Below, piece after piece: positions 17,362-26,669 of a DNA stretch of 64,000 nucleotides. This DNA comes from Paraburkholderia sp. CNPSo 3272. GTDB lineage: Bacteria > Pseudomonadota > Gammaproteobacteria > Burkholderiales > Burkholderiaceae. Location: NCBI RefSeq assembly GCF_024206495.1, contig NZ_JAMBPQ010000024.1:41726-105725 (forward strand), written 5' to 3'. The stretch's first letter is position 1, and every line of letters begins with the position of its first letter. Position numbers and translations under genes: made by a program. The notes under the pieces are model-generated. The model ran no database searches and was not told the origin of the DNA. It saw only the letters and a program-made list of their open reading frames with translations.

Positions 17362-19287
17362 ATGGGACAATCCGCATCCGCGGCGCCCGCGCACGGGCGC
17401 CTTGGCGACTCCGGCCCGCATCGCCCCGCGCTTCCCGCGCTCGCACTGGCCGCGCTCGGCGTGGTCTACGGTGACATCGGCACGAGCCCGCTCTACACGC
17501 TTGCCACTGTGTTCGATCCCGGCAACGGCCTCGCGCTCAATGCTTTCAATATCGTAGGCATCGTCTCGCTGATCTTCTGGTCGCTGATGATCGTCGTCTC
17601 GCTCAAATATGTGGCGCTCATCCTGCGAGCGAACAATCACGGCGAGGGCGGCATCATGGCGCTGCTCGCGCTAGCGGCTTCCTCGGTCGCGTCGCGGCCG
17701 CATCTGCGTGCCACGCTGCTCGTGATCGGCGTGATGGGCGCGGCGCTCTTTTTCGGCGACAGCGTGATCACGCCGGCCATCTCGGTGCTGAGCGCCGTGG
17801 AAGGCCTCGAAGTCGCCGAGCCCGCGCTCAAGACCTACGTGATTCCGGTGACGCTTACGGCGATCATCGTGCTGTTCGTCACGCAAAAGCACGGCACGGG
17901 TGGCATCGGCGCCGTGTTCGGTCCGGTGATGGTGCTGTGGTTCATCGTGATCGCCGCGGCGGGTGTGGCCAACATCCTCTCCGCGCCGGCCGTGCTGTTC
18001 GCGCTCGATCCGCGCGAAGGCATCGCGTTTTGTCTGCATCACCGCTGGCTCGCCTTCGTCGCCCTGGGCGCGGTCGTGCTTTCGCTTACCGGCGCCGAGG
18101 CGCTCTATGCAGACATGGGCCACTTCGGCAAGCAGCCTATTCGCCTCACGTGGTTCGGCATGGTGTTTCCAGCGCTCGCGCTCAATTACCTCGGGCAGGG
18201 CGCGCTGCTGCTGGCCAATCCCGGCGCAGTGCAAAACCCGTTCTACCGGCTCTTCCCGCAATGGTCGATCGTGCCGATGATCGTGCTTGCGACCGTCGCC
18301 ACGGTCATCGCCTCGCAGGCCGTGATTTCAGGCACGTATTCCATGGCGATGCAGGCCATGCAACTCTCCTTCCTGCCGCGCATGAATATCGTGCACACCT
18401 CGGAGCGCGAAATCGGACAGATCTACGTGCCCGGGATCAACTGGATCCTGCTCGTCGCCGTGGTCGCGGCGGTGGTGGGCTTCCGGTCGTCCACGGCGCT
18501 CGGCTCCGCTTACGGCATCGCCGTGACCGGCACGATGCTCATCACGACGTTCCTCACGTTCTTCGTCGTGCGTTATGCGTGGCACTACAACTGGGCGTTA
18601 TGCGTGTTCGCCACGGCTTTCTTCTTCGCGATCGACGCCATGTTCTTCTCGGCCAATCTGCTCAAGATCGTGGACGGCGGCTGGTTCCCGCTCGTGATCG
18701 GCGGACTGATGTTCACGGTCATGGCGACCTGGGGCAAGGGCTGGGAAATGATGGCGGCCGAGGCGCGCGTGCGCGCCGGCAAGAAGCCCCTCAAGCCCTA
18801 TCTCGCGACGCTGCTCGAGAGCTCGCCGGTGCGCGTGGGCGGCACGGCGATCTTCCTCACGCCGAACGCCGACGCCGTACCGCACGCGCTCGTCAACAAC
18901 TTGCGGCACAACCGGGTGTTGCACGAACGCGTAGTATTCCTGAGCGTGAGGACGAAAGATGTGCCATGGGTGGCCGAGAGCGAGCGCGTGATGGTCGAAC
19001 TGCTATGTCCGGGCTGCTACTGCGTCGTCGTCAATTACGGATTCAAGGACGAGGTGGACTTGCCATGCACGCTCGCCGCCTATAAGTCCGCGGAGTTGAC
19101 GTTCGATCTCGACGAGACGTCGTGGTTCCTCAGCCGCGCCGTGGTGGTGCCGAAGCGCGGCCATGGCATGGCGCTCTGGCGCGAGCGCCTTTTTGCGGTG
19201 ATGCTGCACAACGTCGGCAATATCGCCGCGTTCTTCAAGCTGCCGGCCAATCGCGTGATCGAGGTCGGTGCGCGCGTCGAGATCTAG
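17362..19287 (+). CDS. kup: Low-affinity potassium transporter Kup
   Basis: A 641-residue inner-membrane K+:H+ symporter. The first helix has the signature ALGVVYGDIGTSPLYT (residues 31-46), and a series of hydrophobic helices follows to about residue 450, then a cytoplasmic C-terminal part that ends in FKLPANRVIEVGARVEI, the normal Kup end. The ATG is chosen because AGGAGGGA lies eight bases upstream; an in-frame extension of 46 residues has no family similarity. Length fits (620-640). Confidence 0.95.
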   Translation: MGQSASAAPAHGRLGDSGPHRPALPALALAALGVVYGDIGTSPLYTLATVFDPGNGLALNAFNIVGIVSLIFWSLMIVVSLKYVALILRANNHGEGGIMALLALAASSVASRPHLRATLLVIGVMGAALFFGDSVITPAISVLSAVEGLEVAEPALKTYVIPVTLTAIIVLFVTQKHGTGGIGAVFGPVMVLWFIVIAAAGVANILSAPAVLFALDPREGIAFCLHHRWLAFVALGAVVLSLTGAEALYADMGHFGKQPIRLTWFGMVFPALALNYLGQGALLLANPGAVQNPFYRLFPQWSIVPMIVLATVATVIASQAVISGTYSMAMQAMQLSFLPRMNIVHTSEREIGQIYVPGINWILLVAVVAAVVGFRSSTALGSAYGIAVTGTMLITTFLTFFVVRYAWHYNWALCVFATAFFFAIDAMFFSANLLKIVDGGWFPLVIGGLMFTVMATWGKGWEMMAAEARVRAGKKPLKPYLATLLESSPVRVGGTAIFLTPNADAVPHALVNNLRHNRVLHERVVFLSVRTKDVPWVAESERVMVELLCPGCYCVVVNYGFKDEVDLPCTLAAYKSAELTFDLDETSWFLSRAVVVPKRGHGMALWRERLFAVMLHNVGNIAAFFKLPANRVIEVGARVEI

Positions 19288-19437
19288 GTGTCTCGATGCG
19301 CGTGGGTTGTCGCGCAAACCCACGCCAGGCTGTCGCGCTGAGGGGAACTCAGGCGTAGGATGATCGAAATCGCATCGTAGTCATGTGGCGACGAGCCGGT
19401 TGCAAGCGGTTCGCCGCATGACGGAAGGAGGGCCATC

Positions 19438-19947
19438 ATGAGACGCCTCTATTTCCTCGCTCCCGACACCACCACGGCGCAGGCGATCGTCGACGATCTG
19501 CTGCGCGCGCGCATCACGTGGCGTCATATTCACGTCCTCGCCAATCACAGCGTGGGGCTCGAACGTTTGCCCGAGGCCTCGCTGCTGCAGCGCAGTGACG
19601 TGGTGCACGCGCTGGAGCGCGGCGTGATGTTCGGCGCAGCGACCGGCGCGATCGTCGGACTCGTCGCGCTGATATTTCCGCCTGAGAACTTCGATATCAC
19701 GGGCGGGGTGGTCGTCGCGCTGACCCTCGCGGGCATGATATTCGGCGCGTGGGTGGCCGGCATGATCGGAGTGGACGAACCGAACACGCGGCTCTCGCGC
19801 TTTCACGTGCCGATCGAAGAGGGTCAGCTGCTGGTCATGGCCGATGTGCCCGGCTCGCGCGAAGCGGAGATCGAGGCGAACATCGCGCAACACGTTCCGC
19901 GTGCCGACGTGGAAGGCGCGGAAGCGACGACGCCCATCTTTCCCTGA
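19438..19947 (+). CDS. DUF1269-like small membrane protein
   Basis: A 169-residue protein: N-terminal alpha/beta part (MRRLYFLAPDTTTAQAIVDDLLRA), then two transmembrane segments (about residues 62-80 and 87-108) and a C-terminal soluble part with FHVPIEEGQLLVMADVP. This layout occurs in DUF1269-like proteins, whose role is unknown; some are stress-related. A strong AAGGAGGG precedes the ATG. It is likely monocistronic, 150 bases after kup. Confidence 0.75.
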   Translation: MRRLYFLAPDTTTAQAIVDDLLRARITWRHIHVLANHSVGLERLPEASLLQRSDVVHALERGVMFGAATGAIVGLVALIFPPENFDITGGVVVALTLAGMIFGAWVAGMIGVDEPNTRLSRFHVPIEEGQLLVMADVPGSREAEIEANIAQHVPRADVEGAEATTPIFP

Positions 19948-20328
19948 AAGCGCCGGGGCTTGAAAGCGAATCACGGGGGCGGCGCAGGCCTGTTGGCGCT
20001 TGCGCAAGTCGCCATGCGCGCCCCAGTTCATCTGCCTTGCCGCCCTTTTTAGGGGCACAGCGTTCAGCCAGTGACCACCGAGGTTCAGCCGCGCTGCCCC
20101 GCCCGCCGCAACGCCCCGCGCCCGCCGCCGGGCGCGCCATTCCCTCGCCAAATCCGCATTTTGACCGGCTTGCGCCCGCGACAAGGCAAAATACGGGTTT
20201 TGAGCCCGCGCCGGGCTCAATTTCCCCTGCCGGCCGCCTCCTTCCAGGCATCGATCGGGCCTCGTTGCGAGCCCGGCAGGTCGGCTCGCCTTGTCTGCGA
20301 GCCCTCAAGCGATATTGGAGTCGTCTAC
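19948..20328. other. Intergenic region upstream of the Hsp70-pair operon
   Basis: Some 380 bases without a supported gene. Short GC-rich frames cross it but none has family similarity or a ribosome-binding site. It should hold the promoter for the DUF2760-Hsp70-Hsp70 operon; I see no clear sigma-32 or sigma-70 consensus. Confidence 0.4.
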
Positions 20329-20925
20329 ATGCCCGAAACGAATCTGTCTTTCTTCGGCCGCCTTTCGGTCGCGCTGGGATCGTTCTTCGCGATCCTCGGC
20401 GACGGCGAGCTCGCCGCCAACGTGCGCCGTCTGCGTGAAGGCGGGTTTGCACCCGCCACCGCTGCGCCTGCGCCCGCCGCGGCTCCGGTTGCGAAGCCGG
20501 CGCCCGCACCCGCACCTGCACCCGCGCCCACCGTCATCAAGGAAGCCACGCCCGACGCCGCGCTCCAGTTGCTCGGCCTGCTCCAGCGCAACGCGCGCTT
20601 CGTCGATTTCGTCGAGGAAGACATTGCCGGCTATGCCGATGCGGATATCGGCGCCGCCGCCCGAATCGTCCACGAAGGCTGCCGCGCCACGCTGCGCGAC
20701 CATTTCGCGATCCGCCCGGTGCGCAGCGAGTCCGAAGGCTCGCGCGTGACGCTGCCGGCCGGCTTCGACGCCGCCGCCGTGCGCCTCACCGGCAACGTGG
20801 TGGGCGAGGCGCCGTTCAGCGGGAGCCTTACGCATCGCGGCTGGCGCGTCGAGGAGGTCAAGCTGCCGCAACTCGTCAAGACGCACGACGCGCGCATCAT
20901 CGCGCCGGCGGAGGTGGAGCTGTGA
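20329..20925 (+). CDS. DUF2760 protein
   Basis: A 198-residue protein with a membrane-proximal helix LSFFGRLSVALGSFFAILGDGEL, an Ala-Pro-rich linker (residues ~45-65) and the DUF2760 domain (ALQLLGLLQRNARFVDFVEEDI, then DIGAAARIVHEGCRATL). The ATG follows TTGGAG and begins where the family begins. It overlaps the first Hsp70 gene by four bases (GTGA). DUF2760 genes are habitually next to these two Hsp70-like genes, so it is probably a membrane-linked partner of the chaperones; its activity is unknown. Confidence 0.85.
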   Translation: MPETNLSFFGRLSVALGSFFAILGDGELAANVRRLREGGFAPATAAPAPAAAPVAKPAPAPAPAPAPTVIKEATPDAALQLLGLLQRNARFVDFVEEDIAGYADADIGAAARIVHEGCRATLRDHFAIRPVRSESEGSRVTLPAGFDAAAVRLTGNVVGEAPFSGSLTHRGWRVEEVKLPQLVKTHDARIIAPAEVEL

Positions 20926-22766
20926 GCGATCCGCGTTATTCGATTGGCGTCGACCTGGGCACGACGCATTGCGCGCTGTCCTACGTCGACCTCAGCGCCA
21001 GCGATGGCGAAAAGACCCAGCAGGGCGTGCTCAACGTGACCCAGCTTACGGCGCCGGGCACGCTGGAATCGCCCGACCTGCTGCCTTCGTTTCTCTACTT
21101 GCCGCATGCGGGCGAGCTGACGCCGGGCGACCTCACGCTGCCGTGGACCACCACGCGCGAGTACGCCGTGGGCGAGCTTGCACGCAGCCGGGGCGCGGGC
21201 ACGCCGATCCGCCTCGTGTCGAGCGCGAAGAGCTGGCTGTGCCACCCCGGCGTGGATCGCCGCGCGGCCATTCTGCCCAACGACGCGCCGCCCGAGGTCA
21301 CGCGCGTGTCGCCGCTCGAAAGCTCGGTGCGCTATCTCACGCACCTGCGCGAGGCCTGGGACCACGCGCACCCGGAGGCGCCGTTCGGCGAGCAGGAGAT
21401 CACCGTTACGATTCCGGCCTCGTTCGACCCCGCCGCGCGCGAGCTGACGGCCGAGGCTGCGCAGACCGCCGGCTACGCTAACATGACGCTGCTGGAAGAG
21501 CCGCAAGCGGCGCTCTATAGCTGGATCCAGAAAAGCGCCGGCGCGTGGCGCAAGGAAGTGAAGGTCGGCGACATCATCCTCGTCGTGGATGTGGGCGGCG
21601 GCACGACCGATCTTTCGCTGATCGCCGTGGTCGAGCGCGAAGGCAATCTCGAACTGCACCGCGTGGCCGTGGGCGAGCACATTCTGCTCGGCGGCGACAA
21701 CATGGACCTCGCGCTCGCGCACGTGGTCGCGCGCAAGCTCGCGACCCAGGGCACGCAGGCCGATCCGTGGCAGCTGCGCGCGCTGACCTACGCGTGCCGC
21801 TCGGCCAAGGAAACGCTGCTAAGCGACGCCTCTGTCGATACGGTGCCGATCGTCGTGCCGAGCCGCGGCTCGAAGCTGATCGGCGGTTCGATCCGCACGG
21901 AACTCACGCGCACCGAACTCACGCAGATCATTCTCGAAGGCTTCTTCCCGCAGGTGGACGCCGCCGCGCGTCCCGCCGTGCGCACGCGCGTGGGTCTCAC
22001 GCAGCTTGGCCTGCCGTACGCGCAGGACGCGGGCGTCACGCGCCATCTCGCAGCCTTCCTCGGCCGCCAGGTGCAGGCGCTCTCGGAACTCGAAGGCTTT
22101 GGCGCGCCGCCCGCAGGCGCGACCTTCCTCCACCCCACGGCGGTCCTTTTCAACGGCGGCGTGTTCAAGTCGGCGCTGCTCTCGCAACGTGTCCTCGATA
22201 TTCTCAACGGCTGGCTCGCGGCCGAGGGCGCGGCGAGCGCGCGTCTGCTCGGCGGCGCCGACCTCGACCTCGCGGTGGCGCGCGGCGCGGCCTATTACGG
22301 CTACGTGAAGCGCGGCAAGGGCGTGCGCATTCGGGGCGGCACGGCGCGCGCGTATTACGTGGCCGTCGAATCGGCCATGCCGGCGGTGCCGGGGCTCGAG
22401 CCGCCCGTGTCGGCGCTCTGCGTCGCGCCCTTTGGCATGGAAGAGGGCACCGAGGCGGCGCTGCCGCCGCAGGAATTCGGCCTCGTCGTGGGCGAGCCGG
22501 TGCACTTCCGTTTCTTCGGCTCTTCGGTGCGGCGCCTGGATCAGGTCGGCACGATGCTCGACTACTGGTCGCCCGAAGAATTGCAGGAGCTGGAGGAAAT
22601 CCAGGCGACGCTGCCGACCGAAGGCCGCACGCCCGGCGAGGTCGTGCCCGTGAAGCTGCACGCGCGCGTGACGGAGGCGGGCACGCTGGAGCTTGAGGCC
22701 ATGCCGAGCGGCACGAACGAGCGTTGGAAGGTCGAGTTCGACGTGCGCGGCGGAGCAGGCGGCTGA
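20922..22766 (+). CDS. Hsp70-family chaperone (first of tandem pair)
   Basis: A 614-residue DnaK-like protein starting at GTG inside the DUF2760 stop. Actin-fold ATPase motifs are clear: phosphate-1 GVDLGTTHCALSYVD near residue 9, phosphate-2 LVVDVGGGTTDLSLIAV near residue 220 and the adenosine motif VLFNGGVFKS near residue 408. The C-terminal part is a short substrate-binding-like beta domain (FGLVVGEPVHFRFFGSS) and lacks the long DnaK lid and the EEVD-type tail. No J-domain protein or nucleotide exchange factor is encoded nearby. Confidence 0.9.
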   Translation: MSDPRYSIGVDLGTTHCALSYVDLSASDGEKTQQGVLNVTQLTAPGTLESPDLLPSFLYLPHAGELTPGDLTLPWTTTREYAVGELARSRGAGTPIRLVSSAKSWLCHPGVDRRAAILPNDAPPEVTRVSPLESSVRYLTHLREAWDHAHPEAPFGEQEITVTIPASFDPAARELTAEAAQTAGYANMTLLEEPQAALYSWIQKSAGAWRKEVKVGDIILVVDVGGGTTDLSLIAVVEREGNLELHRVAVGEHILLGGDNMDLALAHVVARKLATQGTQADPWQLRALTYACRSAKETLLSDASVDTVPIVVPSRGSKLIGGSIRTELTRTELTQIILEGFFPQVDAAARPAVRTRVGLTQLGLPYAQDAGVTRHLAAFLGRQVQALSELEGFGAPPAGATFLHPTAVLFNGGVFKSALLSQRVLDILNGWLAAEGAASARLLGGADLDLAVARGAAYYGYVKRGKGVRIRGGTARAYYVAVESAMPAVPGLEPPVSALCVAPFGMEEGTEAALPPQEFGLVVGEPVHFRFFGSSVRRLDQVGTMLDYWSPEELQELEEIQATLPTEGRTPGEVVPVKLHARVTEAGTLELEAMPSGTNERWKVEFDVRGGAGG

Positions 22767-22771
22767 GCACG

Positions 22772-25567
22772 ATGAAGCCATACGTCGTCGGCATCGACCT
22801 GGGGACGAGCAATACCGTCGTGGCGTACGTGGAGGCAGGCGGCGACGCCATCCGCGTGTTCGACGTGGAGCAGCTCACCGGCCTCGGGGAAGTGGGCGCG
22901 GAAAAGATGCTGCCTTCCGCGCGTTATCACCCGGCGGCGGGCGAGCTTGCGGCGGGCGATCTGCGCTTGCCGTGGAGCGCGCCTTCACCGGGCGACGACG
23001 CCGTCATCGGTCGACTCGCGCGCGCGCTCGGCGCGCAGGTGCCCGGCCGGCTCGTCGCGAGCGCGAAAAGCTGGCTCTCGCACGCCGCGGTGGACCGCCT
23101 CGCGCCGATCCTGCCGTGGGGCGCGCCCGACGACGTCGCCAAGGTCTCGCCGGTGACCGCGAGCGCGAGCTATCTCGCGCACGTGCGCGCCGCGTGGAAC
23201 CATCGTTTCCCGCATGCGCCGCTCGAAGATCAGGACGTGGTGCTCACCGTGCCCGCCTCGTTCGACGACGGCGCGCGTGCGCTCACGCTCGAAGCGGCGC
23301 GCATGGCGAAATTGCCCGCGCTGCGTCTGCTCGAAGAACCGCAGGCCGCTTTCTACGACTGGCTGTACCACCATCGCGCGGCGCTCGACGCGGAGCTGGG
23401 CGCGTCGCGCCTCGTGCTCGTGTGCGACGTGGGCGGCGGCACGACCGACCTCACGCTCATCAAGGTGCAGTTCGAGGGCGGCGAGCCGCAGCTCACGCGC
23501 ATTGGCGTGGGCAATCATCTGATGCTCGGCGGCGACAACATGGATCTCGCGCTCGCGCATCTGGCCGAAAGCCGGCTCGCGAACGCGCAAACGCGCCTGA
23601 GCGCCGCGAGCCTTTCGCAGCTCGTGGAGCGCTGCCGCGTCGCTAAGGAGCAGTTGCTCGACGCGAGCGCGCCCGAATCCGTGCCGATCACCCTGCTCGG
23701 CGCGGGTGCGCGTCTGGTGGGCGGCGCGCGCACCACGCAGCTCGGCCGCGAGGAAGTCGCGCAGATCGTGGTGGACGGCTTCTTCCCTATGGGCACTGCC
23801 AGCGACCTGCCGCGCCGCTCGCGCGCGGCGATCGTCGAGTTCGGCTTGCCCTATGCCGCCGATCCGGCCATCACGCGCCATATCGCGGCGTTCTTGCAGC
23901 GCTTCGCGGCGCGGTCGCGCGAGGCGCTTGGGTCTCCTGGTGCTGCCGGTGAACCGGAAGCCGCGCTGCCCATGCCCGACGCGCTGCTGCTCAACGGCGG
24001 CGTGTTCCGCGCCCGCTCGCTTGCGCAGCGTCTGGCCGATACGCTAGGCACGTGGCGCGGCGCGCCGCTCAACGTACTGCAGAACGATCAGCCCGACGTG
24101 GCCGTCGCACGCGGCGCGGTCGCCTATGCGCTTGCGCGGGCCGGCAACGCGCCGCGCATTGGCGGCGGCTCGCCGCGCAGCTACTTTCTCGTGCTCGACG
24201 AAGGCGCGGCAGCCGATGCCGCTGCGCGCGGCGTGTGCGTCCTGCCGCGCGGCACGGAGGAGGGCCGCGAACTGCATCTGGACGACCGCACGTTCGCACT
24301 GCAGCTGGGCCAGCCCGTGCAGTTCCACCTCGCATCGACGGTGGCAAATACCGCGTGGCAACCCGGCGAGTTGGCCGACCTCGCGGCGGCCGACTTCGTG
24401 CGCCTGCCGCCGCTCGCGGCCGTCGTGCCCGCAGGCGGCGATGCAAAGACGGCGCGCGAGCGTCCCGTGAAGCTCACGACCGCGCTCACCGAAGTCGGCA
24501 CGCTGGAGATGCACTGCATCGCCACTGACGACGCCTCGCAGCGCTGGCTGCTCGAATTCGCGCTGCGCCGTGCGGAGCACGAGGGCGGTGCAGGGGGTGG
24601 GAGCGGCGAGTCGCGCCATGCGGGCCTCGACGAAGCCATCGAGTCGATCGAACGCGTGTTCGGCGCGCGCTCCGCCAAGATCGACGCGAAGGAAGTGAAG
24701 CGCTTGCGCGCGCATCTGGAAGAGCGGCTCGGGCCGCGCCAGAACTGGGACGGCCCGCTGCTGCGCGAGCTGTTCGGCGCGCTCTGGGAACGCGCGGGCA
24801 AGCGCCGGCGCTCCGCCGATCACGAACGCCTGTGGCTGAACCTTGCGGGCTTCTGCGTGCGTCCGGGCTTCGGCTATCCGCTGGACGAATGGCGCGTCGA
24901 GCAGCTCTGGACGCTGTTCGACGACGGCATCCAGTTCGTGGGCGAAGGCCAGGTGTGGTCGGAGTGGTGGACGCTCTGGCGGCGCGCGGCGGGCGGCCTG
25001 AACGAGGCGCAGCAGCACGAGGTGCTGGAGGCGATGACGTACCTCGAAGAGGCGGCCGGCGCGAAGCGCCACAAGCTGCCCTTCGACACCGCGAAGCTCG
25101 GCGTGCCGGACATGATCCGGCTCTATGCGTCGCTCGAGCAGATTGCGGCCGAGCGCAAGATCGAGATCGGCGAGCGGCTGTTGCAGCGGCTGCAGAAGCC
25201 TACCGAGAATCATCAGACGTGGTGGGCCGTGGGCCGCATCGGCGCGCGCCAGCCGTTCTACGGCAGCGCGCACGGCGTGGTGCCGCCGCACACCGCCGCG
25301 CTTTGGCTCGACGCGATTCTCGCGCTCGACTGGAAGAAGATCGAACCGGCGATGTTCGCCGCCGCGCAAATCGCGCGCATGACCGGCGACCGTTCGCGCG
25401 ACCTGCCCATCGAGTTGCGCGAGACCGTTGTGCGCCGGATGGAGTCGGCGAACGCGCCGCCTGCGTGGGTGACGATGGTGCGCGAGGTCGTCGCGCTCGA
25501 CACGGCGGACACGGGCCGGGTATTCGGCGAGGCGCTCCCGGCGGGGCTGAAGCTGATCGCGGGCTGA
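22772..25567 (+). CDS. Large Hsp70-family protein with DUF3731 C-terminal domain
   Basis: A 931-residue protein five bases after the previous gene. Its N-terminal ~600 residues are a second Hsp70-type ATPase (GIDLGTSNTVVAYVEAGG, CDVGGGTTDLTLIKV) and beta domain; the last ~300 residues form an alpha-helical region rich in WTLF, WWTLWRRAAGG and QTWWAVGRIGARQPFYG, matching DUF3731. It diverges strongly from the upstream paralogue. The two chaperones probably work together on an unknown client; the ATG is chosen because the actin fold starts at once after it. Confidence 0.9.
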   Translation: MKPYVVGIDLGTSNTVVAYVEAGGDAIRVFDVEQLTGLGEVGAEKMLPSARYHPAAGELAAGDLRLPWSAPSPGDDAVIGRLARALGAQVPGRLVASAKSWLSHAAVDRLAPILPWGAPDDVAKVSPVTASASYLAHVRAAWNHRFPHAPLEDQDVVLTVPASFDDGARALTLEAARMAKLPALRLLEEPQAAFYDWLYHHRAALDAELGASRLVLVCDVGGGTTDLTLIKVQFEGGEPQLTRIGVGNHLMLGGDNMDLALAHLAESRLANAQTRLSAASLSQLVERCRVAKEQLLDASAPESVPITLLGAGARLVGGARTTQLGREEVAQIVVDGFFPMGTASDLPRRSRAAIVEFGLPYAADPAITRHIAAFLQRFAARSREALGSPGAAGEPEAALPMPDALLLNGGVFRARSLAQRLADTLGTWRGAPLNVLQNDQPDVAVARGAVAYALARAGNAPRIGGGSPRSYFLVLDEGAAADAAARGVCVLPRGTEEGRELHLDDRTFALQLGQPVQFHLASTVANTAWQPGELADLAAADFVRLPPLAAVVPAGGDAKTARERPVKLTTALTEVGTLEMHCIATDDASQRWLLEFALRRAEHEGGAGGGSGESRHAGLDEAIESIERVFGARSAKIDAKEVKRLRAHLEERLGPRQNWDGPLLRELFGALWERAGKRRRSADHERLWLNLAGFCVRPGFGYPLDEWRVEQLWTLFDDGIQFVGEGQVWSEWWTLWRRAAGGLNEAQQHEVLEAMTYLEEAAGAKRHKLPFDTAKLGVPDMIRLYASLEQIAAERKIEIGERLLQRLQKPTENHQTWWAVGRIGARQPFYGSAHGVVPPHTAALWLDAILALDWKKIEPAMFAAAQIARMTGDRSRDLPIELRETVVRRMESANAPPAWVTMVREVVALDTADTGRVFGEALPAGLKLIAG

Positions 25568-25662
25568 TCGCTGGCCGAGCGGCGCGTGACTTCTGCGGGA
25601 AGCCCGGCGCGCGTATGATCGAACGCCTGATTCCAACCGAAACACAGCGGACTGATCTGCCC

Positions 25663-26373
25663 ATGAATTCTCCTGCCGATGCTTCCTCGCCGCGCGCCTT
25701 GCGCGCGCTCTCGCCGATCGAGGCGCGTATCGTCGGCGTGCTGGTCGAAAAGCAGCACACGGTGCCCGACACTTATCCGCTCTCGCTCAACGCGCTCACG
25801 CTCGGCTGCAACCAGAAGACCGCGCGCACCCCGGTCATGAACGTGAGCGAAGCCGATGTGCTGGCCGCCATCGAAGACCTCAAACTGCTGAGCCTCGTGT
25901 TCGAAGCTAGCAGCAGCCGCGTGCCGCGCTTCGAGCACAACCTGAACCGCGTGCTCGGCGTGCCGAGCCAGGCCGTGGCGCTCCTGACCGTGCTGCTGCT
26001 GCGCGGCGCGCAGACGGCGGCGGAATTGCGCCTGAACTCGTCGCGCCTGCACGGATTCGCCGATGTCTCGTCGGTCGAAGGCTTCCTCGAAGAACTGGCC
26101 GAACGCGAGCCGCCGCTCGTCGTGAAGCTGCCGCGCGCGCCGGGCGAGCGCGAAAGCCGCTGGATGCATTTGCTGTGCGGCGAGGTCAACACGGCGAGTT
26201 TCGTCGCTGCGGGGACCATCGCGCCAGGAGCGCGCGAGGAGGCCGGCGAGAGCGTCTCGCTCGCGGACTTCGAGGCGGTGCGCGCCGAACAGCAGCGCCT
26301 CGCTGACGAAGTCGCACGCCTGCAAACGCTCGTCGCGCGCATGGCCGCCGAGCTAGGCATGTCGCTCGACTGA
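25663..26373 (+). CDS. YceH-family (DUF480) protein
   Basis: A 236-residue protein made of two winged-helix repeats. The first has LSPIEARIVGVLVEKQHTVP and YPLSLNALTLGCNQKTARTP, the family signature; the second has AVALLTVLLLRGAQTAAELR. A coiled-coil-like tail (EQQRLADEVARLQTLVARM) follows. Family members are often near stress or virulence regulators but have no assigned role. An ATG 48 bases upstream is in frame; the chosen start lies closer to the conserved part. It follows the Hsp70 pair by 95 bases and could be cotranscribed. Confidence 0.88.
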   Translation: MNSPADASSPRALRALSPIEARIVGVLVEKQHTVPDTYPLSLNALTLGCNQKTARTPVMNVSEADVLAAIEDLKLLSLVFEASSSRVPRFEHNLNRVLGVPSQAVALLTVLLLRGAQTAAELRLNSSRLHGFADVSSVEGFLEELAEREPPLVVKLPRAPGERESRWMHLLCGEVNTASFVAAGTIAPGAREEAGESVSLADFEAVRAEQQRLADEVARLQTLVARMAAELGMSLD

Positions 26374-26383
26374 GTACGGTCAC

Positions 26384-26665
26384 GCCGCCGTCGCGCCATG
26401 GACGCCGCCGCCCTCCTCCGCCCAGCGTCTGCGCCGGGTGCGCGACCTGCCGTGTCCGCGCGGCTTGCCGCTCATCGGCAATCTGCATCAACTGAACGCG
26501 CCCAAGCTGCATCGCGTGCTCGAACAGTGGGCGCAGGAACCTTCGACGATCGAGGAAATCACGGCGTTCGCGATGGTGCCGAACCGCATGCCGGTGCGGC
26601 TGGAATTGCGGCCAACGGTTGAGTCGCCTCGACCACAGGCGACATATCAACCGGGCCGTGACTAA
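26384..26665 (+). pseudogene. Cytochrome P450 remnant with large internal deletion
   Basis: One open frame joins the N-terminal proline-rich segment of a P450 (RDLPCPRGLPLIGNLHQL, HRVLEQWAQE) directly to a typical P450 C-terminal tail (EEITAFAMVPNRMPVRLELRP). The ~380 codons between them, including the I helix, ExxR and the haem-cysteine loop, are gone, so no haem could bind. The frame has survived the deletion. It lies between yceH and the convergent hydrolase. A GTG at 26438 could still start a 75-residue peptide. Confidence 0.8.
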
Positions 26666-26669
26666 AGTC

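Noticed and set aside
24044..25645. 533-codon reverse-strand frame over the large Hsp70 gene
   Set aside because: Shadow of the Hsp70/DUF3731 coding sequence; Arg-rich, no motif.
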